IMG/VR virus record: IMGVR_UViG_3300020213_000004
Location: 1 to 43,836 of that record
Reading direction: 5' to 3' (one strand)
From: a virus
DNA length: 43,836 nt
Shown here: positions 38,401-43,836 of the stretch, piece after piece
How the letters are laid out: the number at the start of each line of letters is the position of its first letter
How positions within the stretch are numbered: the first letter of the stretch is position 1
Position numbers and translations under genes: made by a program
Notes under the pieces: model-generated
Seen by the model: only the letters and a program-made list of their open reading frames with translations
Databases searched by the model: none
What the model was told of the DNA's origin: nothing

Positions 38401-39438
38401 ATGGTAGGAACAATAAATGATTACGCTGTTATAGTAAACAACGTACTAAAGACAATCGCTCCGAAAGTATCGCCAACAGTTCGTGAGGAATACCTAGATT
38501 TCATGCACAAAGTAGTTGATAGTCAAAGAATCTACTCTGATACAGGAGTCACAGGTCTTGGAATGGCTGAAATTATTCCAGATGGTGGAGTTGGAGCATC
38601 TGATGCACCAATTCAAGGTTTTTCAAAGAACTACACACAGATGCACTTTACAAAGAAAGTAAGATTGACATTCCAGTCAAACTTCTTCCTTTTCGAAGGT
38701 TCAGCTGCTAAAATAAAAGGAACAGTAAAGCAAAAAGTTCTTGATGGTAAAAATGCAATTACACATGCAAAAAACTATCTTTCACAATCTTTACTTGCTC
38801 AAGGATTCAATACTTCATTCACATGGACACCTATTAATGCAGTTGGTATTGCAACTCCAATTTCAACTCTAGGTGCTGATGCTGTTGAGTACTGGTCACA
38901 AGTTCACCCTATGGAAGATGGTGGTGCTGCTTGGTCTAACGTAATTGTTGATGGTGGAACATCATCTCCTCAATTCACTTACTCTTCTCTATTGGCAGCT
39001 CGAAGACAGCAATCTTTGAAAAAGGATGGTCGTTCTATGCCACTTATGTCTCAACTTGATACTCTTGTAGTTCGAGCTGGGTCAACAAGTGCTCAGTACG
39101 CTAAAACTATCAAAGGTACTATTGATAAAGGTCTTGCTCCTCAACAGACAAACCTATTCAATAACGCTCCTGCTACAGATACATTCAAGATTATAGAACT
39201 TTCTCCTTATGAGAATCTTGCTATGACTGGTCTTGCATGGGGTATGTTTGATTCAAAAATGATGACAGAAGATTACGGATTCCTATACATCGAAGCACTT
39301 CCAACTAGAGCAGAACCTGCTGTTGTTGACTTGCTAGGTAACCAGGACCTTGTATTGAACTTCAACTGTCTTTCAGTTATGGGTGCTTCTGACCTTAGAG
39401 GTTGGATGTGGTCAGCTGGAGATGGGTCAACTGTTTAG
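38401..39438 (+). CDS. Major capsid protein, 345 aa
   Basis: Follows scaffold and decoration protein. The length fits HK97-fold capsid proteins. Elements include an N-terminal helix, SQRIYSDTGVTGLGMAEIIP, an extended E-loop-like segment (KNYTQMHFTKKVRLTFQSNF), the long helix LDGKNAITHAKNYLSQSLLA, and beta-rich C-terminal part (LDTLVVRAGSTS, FKIIELSPYENLAMTG). It should form the icosahedral shell. The HK97 assignment is by position and layout. Confidence 0.8.
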   Translation: MVGTINDYAVIVNNVLKTIAPKVSPTVREEYLDFMHKVVDSQRIYSDTGVTGLGMAEIIPDGGVGASDAPIQGFSKNYTQMHFTKKVRLTFQSNFFLFEGSAAKIKGTVKQKVLDGKNAITHAKNYLSQSLLAQGFNTSFTWTPINAVGIATPISTLGADAVEYWSQVHPMEDGGAAWSNVIVDGGTSSPQFTYSSLLAARRQQSLKKDGRSMPLMSQLDTLVVRAGSTSAQYAKTIKGTIDKGLAPQQTNLFNNAPATDTFKIIELSPYENLAMTGLAWGMFDSKMMTEDYGFLYIEALPTRAEPAVVDLLGNQDLVLNFNCLSVMGASDLRGWMWSAGDGSTV

Positions 39439-39447
39439 TCAACTCAC

Positions 39448-39473
39448 TGAGTACCTGAGAAATCGGGTACTCA
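39448..39473 (+). other. 8-bp stem-loop after capsid gene
   Basis: TGAGTACC (39448..39455) pairs with GGTACTCA (39466..39473), loop 10 nt, located 9 bases after the capsid stop. No U-run. It may protect the abundant capsid message or attenuate reading into later genes. Confidence 0.55.
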
Positions 39474-39513
39474 ACTGAGGGGATTATTAAAATAATTACA
39501 ACATAAAACTAAA

Positions 39514-39843
39514 ATGTTACAAGATGCACATACCAGAAAAATATCGCAACCAATAAACATAGCTCCTGTCGGTAATACAATTGTCATTGCTGCAAAAACA
39601 GATGCGTGGATTTATATTCATGAACTGATCGGGGACTTATCATCAGCAGGTACTCTTAGTATTTATGCAGGAACTACAGAACTTGCTAACTTTGCTCTTG
39701 CTGACGGTCAAGGTATTACTGAACAAGATGAGCCGGGAGAAGATAATCGTCCACGTTTTGAATGTAAGCCTGGAGAATCTTTTAATATAACTTGTACTGG
39801 AGGTAATTTTATTGGAGCAGTTCATTATTCATATCGTTACTAA
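39514..39843 (+). CDS. Small beta-rich virion protein, 109 aa
   Basis: Strand-rich throughout (NIAPVGNTIVIAAKTDAWIY, GTLSIYAGTTELANFALADG, FNITCTGGNFIGAVHYSYRY). This looks like a small beta-sandwich head or tail decoration protein. It lies after the capsid gene and before a coiled-coil protein. No closer identification possible. Confidence 0.5.
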   Translation: MLQDAHTRKISQPINIAPVGNTIVIAAKTDAWIYIHELIGDLSSAGTLSIYAGTTELANFALADGQGITEQDEPGEDNRPRFECKPGESFNITCTGGNFIGAVHYSYRY

Positions 39844-39848
39844 AAAAC

Positions 39849-40463
39849 ATGAACCCACTTCTCCCAGAACAACAAAAACAAATTGATTCATGGGTTAGTC
39901 AGAGGGATTCTATACTCCTTGATATTTCTATTAAACGAGAGGAAAGTGCTAAATTAATTGAAAGAAATAAGGAACTAGCCTCATCTAACACTGAAATTGC
40001 TGATAAAATTCAACAATCTGAAGGTCGTCTAATTGAATTATCTAAAAAAGAAACGGAAATGGCTGGTTTTACCACTATAGAAAATTCTGAATTAAAAACT
40101 GAAAAATCAAAACTCGAAGAAGAAGTTTATAGATTGAAAATAAGTGAATCACATTTAATTTTAAGAAAAGAGGAACTTAATGCAGATATAGAAGCTATTA
40201 CAAAAATCCACGAATCAGTCCTTAAACATGTTGGGGTAATAGAACAAATTGTTGGAGAGACTGTTAAAATTAATTCTCAAAATGCTAGAGAGATTAAAAA
40301 CATATTAGTAGAAGCTGGAAATGAACTGATAAAAATAATTGAAGTTGCTGAAAAAAATGTTGAAGTAACTAATAGAGCTATAGTAGAAATTCCACAAATT
40401 ATATTAGATTTGCATAAAAGTGTATTAGAAAGACGAATTATTAATAAGCGTAAAATTATATAA
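39849..40463 (+). CDS. Long coiled-coil protein, 204 aa
   Basis: Nearly all heptad-type helix ([60 protein letters not shown]), rich in Glu/Lys/Ile. It may form a trimeric or dimeric rod, e.g. a fibre-base or tail component, since it is directly followed (2 bases) by the collagen-like fibre. No domain name. Confidence 0.5.
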   Translation: MNPLLPEQQKQIDSWVSQRDSILLDISIKREESAKLIERNKELASSNTEIADKIQQSEGRLIELSKKETEMAGFTTIENSELKTEKSKLEEEVYRLKISESHLILRKEELNADIEAITKIHESVLKHVGVIEQIVGETVKINSQNAREIKNILVEAGNELIKIIEVAEKNVEVTNRAIVEIPQIILDLHKSVLERRIINKRKII

Positions 40464-40465
40464 TT

Positions 40466-41314
40466 ATGTCATATCTCGCAAACACAGCTGGAAATCCGAA
40501 TGATTTAGGATATTTTGCAACACAAGCAGCTTTAGTTTCTGCTTATCCTATTGCTGTACCTGGAGCTTTTGCTGTTGTGGGGTTTACTGACACTATTTGG
40601 GTTTGGGATGAAGATACAATGACATGGGTTAACTCTGGACAGTCCGCACCTATTGGACCGACAGGATATACTGGCTACACAGGTTACACTGGAGCAGGTA
40701 CAACTGGCTACACAGGTTACACTGGAGTAGGTACAACTGGATACACAGGTTACACTGGAGCTGGAAACTTCACAGGATTTACTGGTTATACTGGTTATAC
40801 TGGATACACAGGTTACACTGGAGCTGGAAACTTCACAGGATTTACTGGTTATACTGGTTATACTGGATACACAGGTTACACTGGAGCTGGAAACTTCACA
40901 GGATTTACTGGTTATACTGGTTATACTGGATTTACTGGTTATACTGGCTACACTGGACCAGAATCAGTGACACCATCTAATACTGTTACCCTTACAAATA
41001 AGCGAAACCAACCTCGTACAAACTCAACAACAACAACGGCGACTCTTGCACCAGACCTTGGAACTGCCAATGTTTACTACAGAACTACTCAAACAGCCAC
41101 TCTTACAGTTTCTGCACCAATAGGAACTCCTATTATCGGAGAGACAATTTCAATCTATGTAGACTCTGTTGGTGCTCAAACACTGACAATCAATGCGACT
41201 TACAAAGCGTTTGGTTCAGCATTTCCTGCGACAACAACAGCAGGTAAGACATTTATGATGGTGGCACAATATTCGGGTTCAGAATGGCTTACGACTTGGG
41301 CAAATAGGGTATAA
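40466..41314 (+). CDS. Collagen-like Gly-Tyr-Thr fibre with tip domain, 282 aa
   Basis: Head about 1-68 ([36 protein letters not shown], a short attachment domain), a collagen-type region of about 100 residues dominated by G-Y-T triplets with GAGNFTGFT interruptions, and a C-terminal beta tip from about 175 ([20 protein letters not shown]) ending [16 protein letters not shown]. The end motif reappears at the C-terminus of the next gene, an HNH nuclease. It should form a trimeric fibre. The triplet region contains perfect 63-bp repeats. Confidence 0.75.
   Translation: MSYLANTAGNPNDLGYFATQAALVSAYPIAVPGAFAVVGFTDTIWVWDEDTMTWVNSGQSAPIGPTGYTGYTGYTGAGTTGYTGYTGVGTTGYTGYTGAGNFTGFTGYTGYTGYTGYTGAGNFTGFTGYTGYTGYTGYTGAGNFTGFTGYTGYTGFTGYTGYTGPESVTPSNTVTLTNKRNQPRTNSTTTTATLAPDLGTANVYYRTTQTATLTVSAPIGTPIIGETISIYVDSVGAQTLTINATYKAFGSAFPATTTAGKTFMMVAQYSGSEWLTTWANRV
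40757..40945 (+). repeat. Three 63-bp tandem repeats in fibre gene
   Basis: Units at 40757..40819 and 40820..40882 are identical; the third (40883..40945) diverges near its end. Each codes 21 residues (seven collagen triplets, beginning [10 protein letters not shown]). Unit gain or loss would change rod length by whole triplets and keep the frame. Confidence 0.9.
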
Positions 41315-41321
41315 TAATATT

Positions 41322-41933
41322 ATGAGAAACACTCGCACACACATAAAAGTAGGTTGCAAAATTTGCTCAAAAGAATTTGGTACTACACAAGACCGAGTAG
41401 ATAATGGGCGTGGCAAGTATTGTTCTCGTAAATGTTATTCTGTTGCATGCACACAAAGACAAGGTTACTGGAAAGGAAAAACACGAAGCACTCCTTGGAT
41501 GGTCGGTGAGAGTAATACCTTTTTTGGTAAAAAACCTTGGAATACAGGACTAAAACTTCCAGAGATGTCTGGGGAAAATCATCCAAACTGGGTGAAAGAT
41601 AGAACTAAGTTAAGTACAGACAGAAGACACGCCTATGACGGTCGCTACAAAGATTGGATGAGCAAGATTAGATTGCGGGATAACTGGAAATGTAAAATGT
41701 CCAACAAAGATTGTCTAGGAAGAATTGAAACGCACCATATTCTTTCCTGGAGAGAACACCCTGAACTTAGGTATGAACTAAATAATGGTATTACATTATG
41801 TCATTTTCATCACCCCCGTGCTTTTTCTGAAGAAAAAAGATTGGTGTCGGTGTTTCAGGATATTATTAGCGAAACTTCGGTCTGTCAATTTAACGGCACA
41901 GATTGGAAAACAACTTGGGCATCAGCAATATAA
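41322..41933 (+). CDS. HNH endonuclease with fibre-tip C-terminus, 203 aa
   Basis: A Cys-pair zinc motif (CKIC at 12-15, CSRKC at 34-38), a linker of homing-nuclease type (GKKPWNTGLKLPEMSGENHP), then the HNH core: KIRLRDNWKCK, ETHHILSWREHPELRY, NNGITLCHFHHP. The normal core ends near RLVSVFQDII. It is followed by SVCQFNGTDWKTTWASAI, which aligns with the last residues of the preceding fibre ([16 protein letters not shown]). It is likely a mobile nuclease that inserted near a fibre gene and captured, or replaced the body of, a fibre-tip sequence. It starts 7 bases after the fibre stop. Confidence 0.8.
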   Translation: MRNTRTHIKVGCKICSKEFGTTQDRVDNGRGKYCSRKCYSVACTQRQGYWKGKTRSTPWMVGESNTFFGKKPWNTGLKLPEMSGENHPNWVKDRTKLSTDRRHAYDGRYKDWMSKIRLRDNWKCKMSNKDCLGRIETHHILSWREHPELRYELNNGITLCHFHHPRAFSEEKRLVSVFQDIISETSVCQFNGTDWKTTWASAI

Positions 41934-41935
41934 AT

Positions 41936-42115
41936 ATGAAAAAATCAATTCTACAAATAAATAGCGGAATAAGAAACAGAAACTTCTCCTATTCAAAAGG
42001 AGTATGCAATTTGTCTTTTACTTTACGAACAGATGTAAAAATTGAATTGAAAGATTTTTTGGAACTACTAAAGGTCGCAACGAAGGAAGTGGAGGAAGAA
42101 CTAACTAATAAATAA
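41936..42115 (+). CDS. Hypothetical protein, 59 aa
   Basis: Reads MKKSILQINSGIRNRNFSYS, then SFTLRTDVKIELKDFLELLK and an acidic Lys/Glu end. Starts 2 bases after the HNH stop and ends 1 base before the Gly-rich gene. I used ATG 41936 and not an upstream start inside the HNH gene. Possibly a small chaperone or cap for the adhesin next to it; this is a guess from position. Confidence 0.5.
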   Translation: MKKSILQINSGIRNRNFSYSKGVCNLSFTLRTDVKIELKDFLELLKVATKEVEEELTNK

Positions 42116-42116
42116 A

Positions 42117-42983
42117 ATGGCAACAGCAAAAGTATTAGTTATTGGTGGAGGTGGTGGAGGTGGTGATGGTATAGTTGACAGTGGAGGACAAGCAGGTGGA
42201 GGTGCTGGTGGTGGTCAATTTACATACGATGCTACATTCGCAGTAACCGCACAAGCCTACGGAGTCACAGTTGGAGGAGGGGGAGCTGCTGGAACATCTG
42301 CTGGCTCTGGTACTACTGGAGATAGTTCTGTTTTTAGCACTATTACTTCAGTTGGTGGTGCTGGAGGTGGAGGTGCTGCAACGAACGGAGTAGCTGGTGG
42401 AAATGCTGGAGGAGGAGGAGGAGGTTCGGGGAGTTCGGGGTCAAGTGGTGGAACTGGAACACAAGGTGGTGGTGGAGGTGCAAACTCTACAACCCAGGGT
42501 CGTGCTGGAGGAGGAGGAGGTGGAAACACAGGCGCTGGTTCTTCTGCTACTAACAACTCTGGTGCTGTTGGAGGAAATGGTACTGCTAATTCTATAACAG
42601 GCTCTTCAGTAACATACACTGGTGGAGGAGGTGGTGGTTCTAATGCTTCAAATAATGCTGCGGGGGGTACTGGTGGTGGTGGTACGGGTGCTGGTGGTAA
42701 TCCTTCCATTGACGCAACCGCAGGGGAAGCAAATACAGGTGGCGGAGGAGGAGGAGCTTCTAACTTAGATAACTTAGGAGGAGGAAGTGGTAGTCCTGCC
42801 GCTGGTGGTTCAGGTATCGTCATTGTCGCTTACACAACAGCAGATTTCGTAGGAGGACACACAGGAGGTAATTCAACAGGTACAAATGGCTCTGAAACTT
42901 GGGTAAAGTTTACAGCAAGTGGAACATTGACTTTGATAGCAGCTGCTGCAAACATCCCAGACGCTAGAGTATTCTTTATGTAA
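42117..42983 (+). CDS. Glycine-rich phage adhesin, 288 aa
   Basis: Starts ATAKVLVIGGGGGGG and keeps alternating Gly runs and short Ser/Asn/Thr turns to about residue 230, then closes with GGSGIVIVAYTT and a beta end. This is the polyglycine-rich tip domain known from phage fibre adhesins (Gly_rich family, similar in style to T4-type gp38), where Gly-rich loops form a receptor-binding sandwich. It should bind the host surface. The region is strongly GC-rich compared with neighbours because of GGN codons. It lies right before holin and endolysin. Confidence 0.7.
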   Translation: MATAKVLVIGGGGGGGDGIVDSGGQAGGGAGGGQFTYDATFAVTAQAYGVTVGGGGAAGTSAGSGTTGDSSVFSTITSVGGAGGGGAATNGVAGGNAGGGGGGSGSSGSSGGTGTQGGGGGANSTTQGRAGGGGGGNTGAGSSATNNSGAVGGNGTANSITGSSVTYTGGGGGGSNASNNAAGGTGGGGTGAGGNPSIDATAGEANTGGGGGGASNLDNLGGGSGSPAAGGSGIVIVAYTTADFVGGHTGGNSTGTNGSETWVKFTASGTLTLIAAAANIPDARVFFM

Positions 42984-42990
42984 AAAATAT

Positions 42991-43278
42991 ATGAAACTTT
43001 TTGAAAACTTCCCAATAGAATTTATATACGGATTCATTGCAATAGCAGGTGGTGTTGCGAGGTATCTTAATCAATATACTCAAAATGGTAAGTTTCGTAT
43101 CGGTCTATTTTTAGCATCAGGATTCGTCTCAGGTTTCTCAGGATACATGTTCGCCCTGCTAGGTCAATCTTTAAATCTACCAACCGAAATGCTGTTCATA
43201 ATGGCAGGGGTCGGAGGCTTTACTGGGGAGCAAACAATGAAGTTTTTACTAGAATACGTAACAAAAAAACTAACATGA
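42991..43278 (+). CDS. Putative holin, 95 aa
   Basis: Two to three membrane segments (FIYGFIAIAGGVARYL, IGLFLASGFVSGFSGYMFALLG, MLFIMAGVGGFTGEQTMKF) with a short charged end (EYVTKKLT). Its stop overlaps the endolysin start as ATGA (43275..43278), which makes a holin role very likely. It would permeabilise the inner membrane and time lysis. Confidence 0.75.
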   Translation: MKLFENFPIEFIYGFIAIAGGVARYLNQYTQNGKFRIGLFLASGFVSGFSGYMFALLGQSLNLPTEMLFIMAGVGGFTGEQTMKFLLEYVTKKLT

Positions 43279-43805
43279 AACTCATCAAACCATATAAAAA
43301 CGCATCAGTAGACCTTATTACAACGTATTACAATCCTATCCATAAGGCGATAGATTGGAAAAGTAAGTATGGTATGCCTCTGGTAGCCCCAGAAGACGGA
43401 ATAGTTACTCGTATACTTGGCGGAACATATACTCCAAATGACACAATGCCTCTAGCTCGTGGGTATGTGATCGAGATCACTTCAGGAGATACTCGTCACG
43501 AATACTGGCACATACTACCGTATACACCTGTTCTGTTAGGTGACACAGTAAAGAGAGGTCAGATTGTAGCCTACATGGGAAACTCAGGTAATGTCCTTTC
43601 AGGTGGGCATTATGTACCAATAAATGAACGAACCCAAGCCCCTTTTGCAGGGACACATCTTCATCAGAATATGATTATAGACGGTGAATATCTTAATTCA
43701 CTTTTATACATGGACTTACGAGAAGAGCCTACCTATACAATTATGGATGAATTATCTGCAGCCTCAAAGACTATGAAGAACATAGCAACATCATTAGTTA
43801 CATAG
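43275..43805 (+). CDS. M23-family peptidase endolysin, 176 aa
   Basis: LAS/M23 metallopeptidase motifs: HKAID (His23/Asp27 zinc ligands), EYWHI (His79) and THLHQ (His128/His130). It would hydrolyse peptide cross-links of peptidoglycan at lysis. No signal peptide is seen, so it depends on the holin gene with which it overlaps by ATGA. Length is normal for a single catalytic domain, with about 30 extra C-terminal residues. The 127-bp terminal overlap starts within this gene. Confidence 0.85.
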   Translation: MKLIKPYKNASVDLITTYYNPIHKAIDWKSKYGMPLVAPEDGIVTRILGGTYTPNDTMPLARGYVIEITSGDTRHEYWHILPYTPVLLGDTVKRGQIVAYMGNSGNVLSGGHYVPINERTQAPFAGTHLHQNMIIDGEYLNSLLYMDLREEPTYTIMDELSAASKTMKNIATSLVT

Positions 43806-43836
43806 AGAATAGCTAAGGTTGAGAATCCAATTCTCA
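43710..43836. repeat. Right copy of 127-bp terminal overlap
   Basis: Identical to 1..127. It marks the join of the circle and should be removed once when closing the genome. Confidence 0.9.

Noticed and set aside
42257-42823. 188-codon Pro-rich ORF on the minus strand
   Set aside because: It is the antisense of Gly-rich GGN codons of the adhesin gene; composition alone explains it.
1-43836. Alternative genetic code (UGA as Gly, as in some CPR lineages)
   Set aside because: UGA ends several genes with ATGA overlaps (361, 35736, 43278) and no long gene has internal UGA.
1-43836. CRISPR array, integrase or transposon
   Set aside because: No regularly spaced identical repeats with unique spacers, no tyrosine or serine recombinase and no transposase motif was seen; tandem repeats present are within coding genes.

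Overview
The window is one complete, circularly permuted genome of a short-tailed (podovirus-like) tailed phage, about 43.7 kb and AT-rich. The last 127 bases (43710..43836) repeat the first 127 exactly. That is the overlap an assembler leaves on a circular or permuted molecule, so the unique length is 43,709 bp. I see no integrase, excisionase or CI-type repressor, so a lytic lifestyle is the simplest reading. The host is not known. Three weak hints point towards Patescibacteria/CPR: a peptidoglycan-binding domain ending in GYFGPRT, a small HNH protein of the HH..PKSRGG..N..H type, and almost no Shine-Dalgarno sequences. This is inference only.

The genome has two transcription arms that diverge from a repeat-rich non-coding region (29763..30481) and converge on a bidirectional terminator (10992..11045). 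The leftward (-) arm, 29762 down to 11146, is the early/replication arm. It holds small unknown genes, an SSB-like protein with an acidic EDIPF tail, a PrimPol-SF3 helicase, an SF2 helicase, two PD-(D/E)XK-type nucleases, a ribbon-helix-helix regulator, an N6-adenine methyltransferase, HNH elements, and a large glycosyltransferase-TPR-methyltransferase-glycosyltransferase fusion followed by a DXD glycosyltransferase. Many genes overlap by ATGA or TAATG. I recovered several genes of 20-57 codons, many of them transmembrane microproteins. No DNA polymerase was seen. Three DnaA boxes (26123..26151) beside the primase gene suggest a host-DnaA-dependent origin.

The rightward (+) arm, 30482 to 43836 and on across the join to 10986, is the late arm. 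Its order is small and large terminase, P22-like portal, several small proteins, scaffold, a small head protein, major capsid, a beta-rich small protein, a coiled-coil protein, Gly-Tyr-Thr collagen-like fibre, HNH endonuclease, Gly-rich adhesin, holin and M23 endolysin. After the join come a small SD-bearing cassette, a second holin, tail adaptor, second collagen-like fibre, tail propeller-like protein, tail fibre, and three large proteins that look like ejected internal virion proteins. No tape measure, tail tube or sheath gene was seen, which fits a podovirus.

Points of most interest: a candidate structured RNA of about 245 nt at 16303..16546; a tRNA-like multi-hairpin element at 26171..26261 next to the DnaA boxes, followed by a 14-bp terminator directly before the primase start; GGGACA/TGTCCC iterons in the divergent control region; an HNH endonuclease carrying a fibre-tip C-terminus; a decayed HNH fragment read in frame just after a TAG; and phage glycosyltransferases in a genome whose fibres carry dozens of Gly-Tyr-Thr triplets.
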